From Aciduliprofundum sp. MAR08-339 (GTDB taxonomy: Archaea > Thermoplasmatota > Thermoplasmata > Thermoplasmatales > Aciduliprofundaceae), in NCBI RefSeq assembly GCF_000327505.1, contig NC_019942.1:1240001-1304000 (forward strand): a stretch of DNA of 64,000 bases, read 5' to 3'. This document shows, piece by piece, positions 1-9,441 of this stretch. The notes under the pieces were generated by a model. That model was not told the DNA's origin. It did no database searches and saw nothing but the letters and a program-made list of their open reading frames with translations. Position numbers and translations under genes: made by a program. Within the stretch, counting starts at the first letter, position 1. Every line of letters begins with the position of its first letter.

Positions 1-713
1 TAGTTTTCTGTCTTGGCCCATGGCCTCAACTGCAGGTTTATGGATGAATCTGCCAGTTCCGTAATGGCAACCGATGGTTCTGGATTCTTTAATACGAGTT
101 CGTGGTTCTTCATAATATCCATGGCAATCTTGACAGCCTTATCCAGATCCGTACCGTATGCTACGCCCACATTCACATCCACACGTCTTATGTCCATTTT
201 TGTGTAATTCACCATTGGACTTCCCCAGACACTCTTGTTAGGGATTGTTATAACAGTGTTGTCAGGCGCGAGCATGGTGGTTGACATTATACCTATGTGT
301 TTTACGCTTCCCGTGAATCCCTGGACGGATACAACATCGTTCTTATCAAATGGCCTTGTAAGTGCGATCCAGAACCCGCTAGCCATGTTCGTTATGGTAT
401 CCTGCAATCCAAAGCCCAACATCAAGCCCAAGATGGCTGATAGACCCAGAACGATGGCATTCATGTCGTATCCAAGCGCTGTCACTGCAAGCAAGAACAC
501 CAGTATATAGAGAACTATGGCCGTCACTCTCACGAGAAATTCAGCCAGAATCTCTGGGAGCGGTGTTCTCTTGAAACTCTTTTTAAGAGCCCAGATAACT
601 ATCTTTACGACAATAAAGCCCACAATAAGTACAACGAAGAACCATATTATTTGCATCACTGAAAATCCAATGTAGGGCAGTGGTTTTTCTAAATCAAATC
701 CTCCTGTAGCCAT
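1..713 (-). CDS. MscS-family mechanosensitive ion channel (C-terminus off window)
   Basis: Membrane channel that opens under membrane tension to release solutes during osmotic downshock. Reading the minus strand from the ATG at 713 gives an N-terminal extracytoplasmic stretch, a first membrane segment (about residues 20-42), a second (about 62-82) and the conserved pore-lining TM3 rich in Gly/Ala with the pattern GLSAILGLMLGFGLQDT, followed by the MscS beta domain (NDVVSVQGFTGSV, then TIPNKSVW). A GGGTGA ribosome-binding site at 720-725 supports the start. The gene is cut by the window edge at about residue 237; the family usually has 270-300 residues, so only part of the cytoplasmic cage is missing. 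It is divergent from the adenosyltransferase gene at 806. Confidence 0.93.
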   Translation of the reverse strand, partial: MATGGFDLEKPLPYIGFSVMQIIWFFVVLIVGFIVVKIVIWALKKSFKRTPLPEILAEFLVRVTAIVLYILVFLLAVTALGYDMNAIVLGLSAILGLMLGFGLQDTITNMASGFWIALTRPFDKNDVVSVQGFTGSVKHIGIMSTTMLAPDNTVITIPNKSVWGSPMVNYTKMDIRRVDVNVGVAYGTDLDKAVKIAMDIMKNHELVLKNPEPSVAITELADSSINLQLRPWAKTEN

Positions 714-805
714 TTTTGGTCACCCTTTATATATGCGATTTCCCATATTTAATGCTTTCTTGATGCTTTCAGCAACTTATTTAATTATCCTGCATATTCT
801 CGCCC

Positions 806-1315
806 ATGGGCTACATACATGTTTACACAGGCAATGGTAAGGGCAAAACCACCGCTGCCTTCGGTCTGGCCATGCGTGCTGCCGGACGCGGTAAAAGAGT
901 ATGCATAATACAGTTCATGAAGCCCGATAAAGGTTACGGTGAGCAGGTTTCTGCCAGAAAACTAGGGATTGAGGTTTATCCCTTTGGAACCAACAGGTTT
1001 GTAAACAAGAAAAATCCCGCAAAGGAGGATGTGGAGAGGGCACAGAATGCCCTGGAGTTTGCCAGAAAGAAGATGAAAGAAGGTTATGATGTCCTTATTT
1101 TAGATGAGATCAACGTGGCCATAGACTTCAACCTGATATCCATGAAAGACGTTATGGAGATGCTCCAAGAAGTGCCAGAGAGAACAGAGGTTGTGCTCAC
1201 TGGAAGATACGCAAGGGAAGAAATAATAGAGAGGGCAGATCTCGTTACGGAGATGAGAGAAGTAAAACATTATTATAGGATTGGCGTCATGGCTAGGGAA
1301 GGAATAGAGTATTGA
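806..1315 (+). CDS. cobO: ATP:corrinoid adenosyltransferase (CobA/BtuR type)
   Basis: Transfers the adenosyl group of ATP to cob(I)alamin or cobinamide, the last activation step of cobalamin salvage or synthesis. The 169-residue protein begins with the family P-loop GNGKGKTTAAFG (residues about 9-20) and has the VLILDEIN Walker-B-like block near residue 98, both typical of the CobA/CobO/BtuR family. Length is normal. A TATA-like TTATTTAAT at about 777-785 lies some 25 bp before the ATG, so the mRNA is probably leaderless. The SCP2-like gene starts 10 bp after its stop, so the two are likely co-transcribed. No other cobalamin gene is seen nearby, which fits a salvage role. Confidence 0.92.
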   Translation: MGYIHVYTGNGKGKTTAAFGLAMRAAGRGKRVCIIQFMKPDKGYGEQVSARKLGIEVYPFGTNRFVNKKNPAKEDVERAQNALEFARKKMKEGYDVLILDEINVAIDFNLISMKDVMEMLQEVPERTEVVLTGRYAREEIIERADLVTEMREVKHYYRIGVMAREGIEY

Positions 1316-1325
1316 GGTGATAAAT

Positions 1326-1646
1326 ATGAAGGACATACTTCAAGAGTTGGTTAACAAATTCAATTCCAAGGAGGATCCCAGAAAGGATAAAATTAGGGAT
1401 CTGGAAAGAAGCATAGTGATAAGATTCAAGGATAACGGAGTGTACCATATGTACCTTAAAGACGCGAAACTCTCCGATGTGGAAGAGGGCGATATTGATG
1501 CAGATATAGTCGTTGAAACCGATGCAAAGACGTTTCAGGACATACTTGATAAGAAGGAGGATGCCCTTACGGCATACATAACGAAGAAAATAAAGATAAA
1601 GGCAAAGTTGATGGACAAACTCCTCCTATCAGACCTCCTAAAATAG
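1326..1646 (+). CDS. SCP2 sterol-transfer-domain-like small protein
   Basis: A 106-residue soluble protein resembling the single-domain SCP-2/sterol carrier fold: a beta-rich core with the pattern SIVIRFKDNGVYHMYLKDAKLS, then DADIVVETDAKTFQDILDKK, which is the usual strand-helix block of archaeal and bacterial SCP2-like proteins. In the family this fold binds lipids or acyl chains; the ligand here is unknown. I place the start at the ATG at 1326 because a strong GAGGTGA site (1314-1320) precedes it; a GTG at 1317 in the same frame lies inside that site. It follows the adenosyltransferase gene by 10 bp and is probably in its operon. Confidence 0.75.
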   Translation: MKDILQELVNKFNSKEDPRKDKIRDLERSIVIRFKDNGVYHMYLKDAKLSDVEEGDIDADIVVETDAKTFQDILDKKEDALTAYITKKIKIKAKLMDKLLLSDLLK

Positions 1647-1650
1647 CCAG

Positions 1651-1774
1651 TTGTCATACATCAGGTCCAAGAATGGATAATATTGGAGACTTTTGTCATA
1701 AAAAGTCATACATTTATTTTGATTTTTCTGAAAAGATGGGTGAAATTCAAATTTTCTAAAAACATTTTGTCATA
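1651..1774 (+). promoter_or_regulatory. Three TTGTCATA octamers upstream of the RHH/FtsZ-like pair
   Basis: The octamer TTGTCATA occurs at 1651-1658, 1693-1700 and 1767-1774, with a further GTCATA at 1705-1710 directly after the second copy. All lie in the AT-rich gap between the SCP2-like gene and the RHH regulator gene, upstream of a TATA box at 1808-1815 (CTTTATATATTC). Repeated identical words at this spot are what an operator for an autoregulating RHH protein would look like. The assignment to that protein is inferred only from position. Confidence 0.45.
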
Positions 1775-1862
1775 AAAATATTAAAATTTTATGCAATAAT
1801 GAAAAACTTTATATATTCTTTTGTACATATCTTCCATACCAACAAGGGCAAAGGGTGTATGA

Positions 1863-2237
1863 ATGAATGGAACAAGGTTAACAATAAGGCTCTCGGACGT
1901 GGAATTGGATGAAATTGATGATTTTATGGCAAGGCACCCCGAATACAGGAGCAGATCAGAGTTCATAAGAACTGCGCTTATGGAGTACATAAAGATGGCT
2001 GACAGAGGCCTCCTCAAGGACAAGGGCATGAAGGTTGAGATGGAGGACAGAATACTTGATGTACTTGAGGAGTACGTGGATTACAAGTACTTCAGGGATA
2101 TGGGGGATCTCATAACCTATGTGTTGAGAATTCTGGTATCCAATGGGGAACTTGCCAACATACTGAAATCATACACCCGGGGCATATCCTCTTTACGATT
2201 ACAGGAGGAAGAGAAGAACCCTTTGCCCCCTAGGTGA
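1863..2237 (+). CDS. Ribbon-helix-helix (CopG-type) transcription regulator
   Basis: A 124-residue protein whose first 45 residues form a canonical ribbon-helix-helix DNA-binding domain: the strand GTRLTIRLSDVELDEIDDF, then a turn and SRSEFIRTALMEYI. RHH proteins bind as dimers through the N-terminal strand. The C-terminal 75 residues are charged and helical and could mediate oligomerisation. A TATA box at 1808-1815 and GGGTG before the start support the ATG at 1863. Its stop lies 20 bp before the chosen start of the FtsZ-like gene, so they form one operon. In Haloferax the small RHH protein CdrS controls ftsZ2 and cell division, so a similar link is plausible here, but orthology is not shown by the sequence. 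Confidence 0.85.
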   Translation: MNGTRLTIRLSDVELDEIDDFMARHPEYRSRSEFIRTALMEYIKMADRGLLKDKGMKVEMEDRILDVLEEYVDYKYFRDMGDLITYVLRILVSNGELANILKSYTRGISSLRLQEEEKNPLPPR

Positions 2238-2257
2238 TTTGCCAGAAGGTGATGGGA

Positions 2258-2986
2258 ATGCGCGATATTGAAAGCGTTAGAAAGAATGTGGAAGAGCTGC
2301 TTATGGATGAATTCGGCATAAGACCAGATGTGCGAGTGTTTGCCTTTGGCGGGGGTGCCGGCAGGATAGTGTCATACATTGCCGAGAAGAAGATAGAGGG
2401 TACAAGGATCATAGCGATAAATACCGATGAAAAGGGATTGGAAAGTGTGACCGCAGACAAAAAGATGCTTCTTGGAAAAGATGTGCTTGGGGAGCACAAG
2501 GATGCAAACGGGGAAGTGAAGGTGGGGGAGTACATAATAAATAGAAACCGCGCCTGGATCATAGAGGAGGCCAGTAATGCGGATGTCATAGTTCTTCTTG
2601 CCTCATTGGGTGGAGGTACTGGAACCGGTGGGATCGTGGAAACAGCAAGAATATTGAAAGAGAGGTTCAACAAGCCCATAGTTGCCATAACAGTACTTCC
2701 CTTCAGCATTGAGGGAAAGAGAAGAGAGATTGCAATGCATGCGGTGCAGGAACTCAAGAACCTTGTAACGAAACAAATAGTTCTGGATAGCGATCTGCTC
2801 CTCAACACTCCTAGATTAAAGGTTGAAGATGCATACAGAACACTGTACGATGAGATATCAAATTTTGTGGCAAAAATTGCGAATGTTACAAGAAGGGAGA
2901 TTGAAAAGAAATTCAGGGAGATATACCTGAGCGATATGAATGCCGTGGTTGAAGAGGTATACAATAATATTCTTGTGGCAGCGTAA
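2258..2986 (+). CDS. FtsZ/tubulin-superfamily GTPase, GTPase domain only
   Basis: Protein of 242 residues carrying the tubulin/FtsZ signature loop LGGGTGTGG near residues 113-121, preceded by a Rossmann-type strand with AFGGGAGR (about 23-30, the usual first nucleotide loop) and IAINTDEKGLE, and followed by PIVAITVLPFS. FtsZ and CetZ proteins normally run to 350-390 residues with a second, GTPase-activating domain that supplies the catalytic aspartates of the T7 loop; this protein ends soon after the first domain, so it may not hydrolyse GTP on polymerisation like true FtsZ. The start at 2258 is set by GGTGAT at 2248-2253; an in-frame GTG at 2234 overlaps the RHH gene. Gene pairing suggests a role in division or cell shape. 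Confidence 0.8.
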   Translation: MRDIESVRKNVEELLMDEFGIRPDVRVFAFGGGAGRIVSYIAEKKIEGTRIIAINTDEKGLESVTADKKMLLGKDVLGEHKDANGEVKVGEYIINRNRAWIIEEASNADVIVLLASLGGGTGTGGIVETARILKERFNKPIVAITVLPFSIEGKRREIAMHAVQELKNLVTKQIVLDSDLLLNTPRLKVEDAYRTLYDEISNFVAKIANVTRREIEKKFREIYLSDMNAVVEEVYNNILVAA

Positions 2987-2989
2987 TTT

Positions 2990-3451
2990 TTATATTTTTA
3001 TATTTTTTTGTTTTTGATAGTTTCCAGAGCGAAGGGCGTAGGGCTTTTCTGTCGGAGAACTGAGACGTATGAAACATATCTGGGCGTATTTATCACCAAC
3101 CTTCAATTCAATCTCCCTGGTTGCAAAGGAGCCCATGGTCAGTATGCCCTCAAACCCGGCATCCACAAGTCCAAAGGAAGCAAGAACCCCCCGCCTGGCC
3201 CATCTACTTTTCAGCCACAGCTGTGCAACATAACCCTCTCCAAGTTTTATGTACTCCTCTGAACCAACCAGAAAATGGGTTAGAGGAGGAATTCTAAATT
3301 TTCCATTTTTTATGTAAACATCCAACTCGGGAATTTTGATCTCACCCACCGTTAAATCGTATCCATTGGGAGTTAGATTTTCCTCCTTGAAATTCTCAAT
3401 GCTTATCTCTCCCATCTCAATGGCTTTTAGAATATCTCCATCTGAAAGCAT
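2990..3451 (-). CDS. dcd: dCTP deaminase / dUTPase-family protein
   Basis: Pyrimidine deoxynucleotide enzyme that converts dCTP to dUTP and/or dUTP to dUMP for dTTP synthesis. The 153-residue protein has the family blocks in order: TPNGYDLTVGEI near residues 27-38, the SRWARRGV block near 82-89 and the VDAGFEGILTMG block near 96-107 that contains the catalytic Glu. Archaeal Dcd proteins are usually 170-200 residues, so this is a short member nearer the dUTPase length; which activity dominates cannot be told. A TATA-like GAAAATATTTTAAG box about 26 bp upstream indicates a leaderless transcript. It is divergent from mutS and converges on the FtsZ-like gene with only 3 bp between stops. Confidence 0.82.
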   Translation of the reverse strand: MLSDGDILKAIEMGEISIENFKEENLTPNGYDLTVGEIKIPELDVYIKNGKFRIPPLTHFLVGSEEYIKLGEGYVAQLWLKSRWARRGVLASFGLVDAGFEGILTMGSFATREIELKVGDKYAQICFIRLSSPTEKPYALRSGNYQKQKNIKI

Positions 3452-3526
3452 AGAGGCACATGCACAACGCTCTTAAAATATTTTCAAGAGAAAGGATTTA
3501 ATATAAAAATCCCATAGGAATGGAAG

Positions 3527-6016
3527 ATGGCCACACCCCTTATGAGACAGTACCACAAAATAAAGGCGAAGTACAGAGATGCCATACTGTTTTTCCGTGT
3601 TGGAGATTTTTACGAGACCTTTGAAGAGGACGCAAAAATCGTATCAAAGGAACTAAATATAGTGCTCACACGAAGAAGCAAGGAAGAGCCAGTGCCAATG
3701 GCCGGCATACCCCATCACGCCTTGGATGCATACCTTTCCAGACTTGTTAAAAAAGGGTACAGGGTGGCCATCTGCGAGCAGTTGGAAGACCCGAAGAAGG
3801 CCAAGGGTCTGGTGAAGAGGGATGTGATACGGATAGTCACCCCAGGAACCCTCATAGAGGATACTCTCCTCACATACGATAACAATTTCCTGCTCTCAGT
3901 GTATAGGAAGGAGGAGACCTATGGATTCGCAGCTCTGGATATATCCACAGGAGAGTTCTTTGCAGGTGAATTGGATTTTTACGGAATTAATGGTGAGATT
4001 CTCCGCCTGAGCCCCGCGGAGATCATATCCAATGTTGAACTTAAGGTGGATGTTCCCCAGAAAATCATGCCTGAGGAGTACTATTCTGATTACGAGTCCC
4101 TGCTCAAGGACCATTTCAAAGTTGCAGAGATTGAGGGATTTGGAATTGGAAAATACGGGCTGAAGGCTGCAGCAGCCGCATTGAAATATGCCAAGGAGAA
4201 CACCATGTCAGAATTGAAGAATATAACCTCCCTCCAGGGCTATTTTCGCGATAGATTCCTAATTTTAGATTCCACCACCCTGAAAAACCTGGAAGTTTTC
4301 AAGAATTTCTTGGGGGAGGAGAGATACACGCTCTTTTTCACCATAAACGCGTGCGTAACCCCAATGGGTTCAAGGCTTCTTAAGAGATGGATGCAGAGAC
4401 CCTTGAAGAATGTGGATGAGATAGAAAAAAGGCAGGATGCTGTGGAAGAACTGACCAAGAAGCAAATGATGCTCGAATCAATAAGGGATGTACTATCCCA
4501 CATAAAGGATCTGGAGCGTATAAAGACCAGAATCTCGCTTGGAAGGGCGAGGCCCAAGGATTTGATAGCGTTAAAGGAGGGGCTCAAGTATGCCCAGGAT
4601 CTGAAGATGAATTTTGAATCTAAAATTTTGAGAGAAGAAAGTGAAAAAATTGAAGGATTGGGAAAAATTGTGGATTTAATTGAAAGGAGCATTGCCGGAG
4701 ATTATCCCATAGGAGATGGGGTGATAAAAAGGGGATACAGCAGGGAACTTGACAGCCTTAGAGATCTTACGCTCCACGCACAGGACCTCATAGGGAAAAT
4801 GGAGGAGAGGGAGAGGAGGAGAACAGGCATAAAGAGTTTGAAAATTGGATACAACGACGTGATGGGTTATTACATTGAGGTGAGCAAGGCAAATCTTAGC
4901 AAGGTTCCGGATCACTACAAGAGGAAACAGACACTGAAGAATTCAGAAAGATTCATAACCGATGAATTGAAGGATTTGGAGTACAGAATTCTTAGTGCAA
5001 AGGAAAAAATAAATGATATTGAGCAGGCACTCTACGAAGAAATAATAGAAAAATTGAAAGGGGAAACCTCCAGAATTGCAAGAGTTGCAGAGGCCATCGC
5101 GCATATTGATACGATACAGAGCCTTGCAAAAGTCGCTCTAGAGTGGAATTACACAAGGCCCATTGTGGATGAGAGTATGGACATAGCAATCAAGAACGGC
5201 AGACATCCTGTTGTTGAAAGGTACACAGATTTTGTTCCAAACGATACAAATATCAGTGGTGAGGCGAGATTCATAATGCTCACTGGTCCAAATATGGCAG
5301 GAAAGAGCACCTATATGAGACAGGTGGCTCTTATCACCATACTCGCACAGATGGGCTCCTTCGTGCCTGCGGACTATGCAAAAATAGGTGTTGTGGACAG
5401 AATATATACCAGGGTGGGGGCAAGCGATGATATAACCAGGGGTAGGAGCACCTTCATGATGGAAATGGTAGAACTTGCAAATATTCTAAACACTGCAACG
5501 GAACGTTCTCTGATTCTCCTTGATGAGATAGGACGTGGAACGAGCACCTACGATGGTTTGGCCATAGCCTGGAGCATAACGGAGCATATCCACAACAAAA
5601 TCAAGGCAAGAACAATATTTGCAACCCATTACCATCATCTTATTGAGCTTGAAAATGTACTTGAAAATGTGAGAAATTACCACATAGCGGTGAAGGAAAC
5701 TCCAGACGGCCTTGTATTCGTGCGTAAGGTTATGCCTGGGGGTATGAGCAAGAGTTATGGAATTGAAGTGGCAAAACTTGCAGGAGTACCGGAAGATGTT
5801 GTAAAAAGAGCCAAGAACGTTCTGGAAATGATTGAAGAGGAAAAAGTGATTGAGGTACGCAGAGGAAGAAGAATCGTACAAACAATGCTGTTTGGCAATT
5901 CCAATTGCGATGAAATTCTGGAAGAGCTAAAGAATCTGGACATTATGAATATGACCCCTCTCGAGGCCCTGAATAAATTGAATGAACTGAAAAACAGGGC
6001 ATCAAAACTAAAATGA
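3527..6016 (+). CDS. mutS: DNA mismatch repair protein MutS
   Basis: Mismatch-recognition ATPase. The 829-residue protein has the full MutS1 layout: the mismatch-binding domain with the Phe-X-Glu motif (F28, Y29, E30 in GDFYETFEEDA), connector, lever and clamp domains, and the C-terminal ABC-type ATPase with Walker A GPNMAGKST at about 587-595 and Walker B LILLDEIGRGTSTYDG near 662-677, followed by the HTH dimerisation region. A TATA-like TTTAATATAAAA at about 3497-3508 sits some 25 bp before the ATG. Bacterial-type MutS is patchy in archaea and is generally taken as laterally acquired; no mutL is seen in this window. The gene lies just upstream of the 16S promoter and reads toward it. Confidence 0.97.
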   Translation: MATPLMRQYHKIKAKYRDAILFFRVGDFYETFEEDAKIVSKELNIVLTRRSKEEPVPMAGIPHHALDAYLSRLVKKGYRVAICEQLEDPKKAKGLVKRDVIRIVTPGTLIEDTLLTYDNNFLLSVYRKEETYGFAALDISTGEFFAGELDFYGINGEILRLSPAEIISNVELKVDVPQKIMPEEYYSDYESLLKDHFKVAEIEGFGIGKYGLKAAAAALKYAKENTMSELKNITSLQGYFRDRFLILDSTTLKNLEVFKNFLGEERYTLFFTINACVTPMGSRLLKRWMQRPLKNVDEIEKRQDAVEELTKKQMMLESIRDVLSHIKDLERIKTRISLGRARPKDLIALKEGLKYAQDLKMNFESKILREESEKIEGLGKIVDLIERSIAGDYPIGDGVIKRGYSRELDSLRDLTLHAQDLIGKMEERERRRTGIKSLKIGYNDVMGYYIEVSKANLSKVPDHYKRKQTLKNSERFITDELKDLEYRILSAKEKINDIEQALYEEIIEKLKGETSRIARVAEAIAHIDTIQSLAKVALEWNYTRPIVDESMDIAIKNGRHPVVERYTDFVPNDTNISGEARFIMLTGPNMAGKSTYMRQVALITILAQMGSFVPADYAKIGVVDRIYTRVGASDDITRGRSTFMMEMVELANILNTATERSLILLDEIGRGTSTYDGLAIAWSITEHIHNKIKARTIFATHYHHLIELENVLENVRNYHIAVKETPDGLVFVRKVMPGGMSKSYGIEVAKLAGVPEDVVKRAKNVLEMIEEEKVIEVRRGRRIVQTMLFGNSNCDEILEELKNLDIMNMTPLEALNKLNELKNRASKLK

Positions 6017-6086
6017 GTTATCAGAAAATTTCATATACAAAATTCCTATTTGGCCCTTATCCCAGATTGCCCATGGAATAATGAGC

Positions 6087-6104
6087 GAAAGGGATATATA
6101 TTGG
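6087..6104 (+). promoter_or_regulatory. 16S rRNA promoter (BRE plus TATA box)
   Basis: A purine-rich BRE-like GCGAAAGGG leads directly into GATATATATT (6093-6102), the strongest TATA box in the gap between mutS and the 16S gene. Transcription would start near 6122-6128, giving a leader of about 185 nt before the mature 16S 5' end. This is the expected promoter form for a highly expressed archaeal rRNA gene. Confidence 0.75.
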
Positions 6105-6121
6105 TTGCTCATTAAGGGCTT

Positions 6122-6308
6122 TGCAAGGCAGCCAAATAAGGCGCCAGATGTGAAAAATGAGCATCTGGGTTCCATGGCTGCTTAAATGTGCTGATTCAAT
6201 GGGGATTTGAGAAAAACTTCCCGTTTGGGAATGGATCTCTCAAATCCGACGCTCGATAGGTGTGCAGACTGCGGTCTGTCGTCGTATACTCTCCAAGCAT
6301 AAGGGATC
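6122..6308 (+). other. Structured 16S precursor leader
   Basis: The pre-rRNA leader folds into consecutive hairpins that can be read directly. A nested stem pairs GCAGCCA (6128-6134) with TGGCTGC (6175-6181) and, inside it, CCAGATG (6144-6150) with CATCTGG (6162-6168). A second hairpin pairs GATTTGAGA (6204-6212) with TCTCAAATC (6238-6246), enclosing TTCCC/GGGAA (6218-6222 and 6227-6231). The 5' arm of the processing stem follows from 6251. The first hairpins could serve co-transcriptional folding or release a small RNA; this is not resolved by sequence alone. Confidence 0.6.
6251..6280 (+). other. 5' arm of the 16S bulge-helix-bulge processing stem
   Basis: GCTCGATAGGT (6251-6261) pairs with ACCTATCGAGC (7813-7823) beyond the 16S 3' end. 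GTGC (6262-6265) pairs with GCAC (7806-7809), and CTGCGGTCTGTC (6269-6280) pairs with GACAGACCGCAG (7794-7805). AGA (6266-6268) and ATA (7810-7812) are left as 3-nt bulges on opposite strands around the 4-bp helix. This is the exact geometry cut by the archaeal tRNA splicing endonuclease, which excises and circularises pre-16S. Confidence 0.92.
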
Positions 6309-7788
<1,480 letters not shown>

Positions 7789-7792
7789 AGTT

Positions 7793-7823
7793 CGACAGAC
7801 CGCAGGCACATAACCTATCGAGC
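7793..7823 (+). other. 3' arm of the 16S bulge-helix-bulge processing stem
   Basis: Partner of the arm at 6251-6280, with the 3-nt bulge ATA at 7810-7812 between the central GCAC helix and ACCTATCGAGC. A T-rich run at 7834-7840 follows and could end the rRNA transcript. Confidence 0.9.
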
Positions 7824-7888
7824 ACCCCTATGCTCTTTTTGAGTAATTACCGCGAAAAATTAATAAACCCAACATTCGTGCATGTTTT

Positions 7889-8983
7889 ATGGTACATAAG
7901 CTCAAAATTGCTCTAAAAATATACTCTACAATTTTGCTTCTGTGCAAGATAGGAATTATTGCCATAATCCTGCTTGCCATTTTATCATTTGCATCTGAAA
8001 ACGTGACCCTTGAAGGCGTAGGGCAACCATTTTTGACATTCAATGGAGAGGAGGCCATCATACATGTACCCGTAACAATAAAAAACTACGGAATGTACTC
8101 TATAGACAATATATCCGTCAGGTACACATTGAGAAATAGCACCACAACACTATTAACTAGAGACGAGAGAATAGGAAATATAGAAACCTCAAGCATAGAC
8201 ACCTTCTCCATACCTGTAAAAATAAACCTGCTCAAATTATATAATGAGGAGTATCCATCGCTCTATCACTTTAAACATGCGGATATGTTCTATGCAAACA
8301 TAACCATATCTCTCCAATACATGCTAAACTGGGTTCATGTATCTGTAAACTCGCTGTACAAGTTCAGGTGGGTACCTCCCATTGAAGAGGTTAAAGTGTA
8401 TGCCCCGGAGAATATGAACGCCTCCTCGGGAATGATAAAATTTGAAATACCTTACAGCATTAAAACTGCGGGATACCTCTCAGGTCTTGCTTCGGTATAC
8501 GGCCATGTTTTGGTAGGCCATTCTTCTTGCGGTTCATTCAATGGAAGTGCTCAGCTGGGAGAGTACTACCGTGGTACATTGAAAATGGAAGTACTCAGCA
8601 ATTACACCAAAACATTACTCACAAAATCCCAGCATTTAACTTTACAGGGTAATATTTCCATATTCGGACTCAAAGTTCCTTTCACCGAAAAATATTATTG
8701 GGGCGCACCCCTGTCCAATCTCACCTACAAGATATTTCCAAACGAAACATTGTACTATTCATTTACAGATAAATCACCTTTCAAACTCTCCATGAAGGTT
8801 ACCAAGATATTCTATTATGAAGGTAATGAGGTCTCAAAAAGTGTATCCTCATTTTCAGTCTTCCCCAATCAAGAGGTAAGGAGATATGAAAAAATTGAGA
8901 TAACCCAACCGGTAGATGAGATGAGAATCATATTCTACGACACCAATACCCATCTCACATATCAAGAGGTGATTCATATATGA
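7889..8983 (+). CDS. Membrane-anchored surface protein of unknown function
   Basis: Not recognised as a named family. The 364-residue protein has one N-terminal membrane segment (about residues 10-35), positively charged before it, and then an extracellular beta-rich region that opens like a CARDB/Ig-type domain (VPVTIKNYGMYSIDNISVRYTL) and contains several N-X-S/T sequons. There is no C-terminal anchor. The start at 7889 follows a TATA-like AAATTAATAAA at 7857-7866 by about 27 bp, so the transcript is probably leaderless; an out-of-frame ATG at 7882 hits a stop at once. The stop overlaps the next gene by 4 bp, so the pair forms an operon of envelope proteins. Confidence 0.7.
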   Translation: MVHKLKIALKIYSTILLLCKIGIIAIILLAILSFASENVTLEGVGQPFLTFNGEEAIIHVPVTIKNYGMYSIDNISVRYTLRNSTTTLLTRDERIGNIETSSIDTFSIPVKINLLKLYNEEYPSLYHFKHADMFYANITISLQYMLNWVHVSVNSLYKFRWVPPIEEVKVYAPENMNASSGMIKFEIPYSIKTAGYLSGLASVYGHVLVGHSSCGSFNGSAQLGEYYRGTLKMEVLSNYTKTLLTKSQHLTLQGNISIFGLKVPFTEKYYWGAPLSNLTYKIFPNETLYYSFTDKSPFKLSMKVTKIFYYEGNEVSKSVSSFSVFPNQEVRRYEKIEITQPVDEMRIIFYDTNTHLTYQEVIHI

Positions 8984-9441
8984 AAAACAAAAAATATCTT
9001 GTGGCCTCCGTTCTCAGGGCCATTTTGAGACTACTTATTCTCATAGTTATACCGATAATCCTGGTAAAATACATGAGAGAGTATTTTTCATACCTTGGTA
9101 TCAGCATATCAAGCTACGGTTTAATCATATTGATCACAGGCATTCTGTATATCCTGTTTAAATTCTTGGAGGAGATATGGGAGGATCCAAGATACAAGAT
9201 GGCCTTTGGCCTTGGTGCATTGTTTTCCATTCTACTGTGGGCATATTATCTTCTTAACAGAGGATATTTCTCACTCCACATAGATAAAATAAATATTACG
9301 GTAAGCTACCAGTATGTTCTCACAATATTTCTCGTGCTTGTGGCTTTGAGATTTCCGGAAATAATTATGAAGTACTATTTAGAACTACAAAGGTATGACC
9401 AGAGGAAAAAATCACAGAATCCTGCTGCTGAATCCTCCTAA
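8980..9441 (+). CDS. Four-helix integral membrane protein, unknown function
   Basis: A 153-residue hydrophobic protein with about four membrane segments (near residues 10-32, 40-62, 72-90 and 105-125) and a short basic cytoplasmic tail. No family motif is recognised. The ATG at 8980 overlaps the preceding stop (ATGA), which shows translational coupling with the surface protein at 7889. Its 3' end overlaps the convergent membrane protein gene by 77 bp, so one of the two C-termini is encoded by the antisense of the other. Confidence 0.65.
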   Translation: MKNKKYLVASVLRAILRLLILIVIPIILVKYMREYFSYLGISISSYGLIILITGILYILFKFLEEIWEDPRYKMAFGLGALFSILLWAYYLLNRGYFSLHIDKINITVSYQYVLTIFLVLVALRFPEIIMKYYLELQRYDQRKKSQNPAAESS

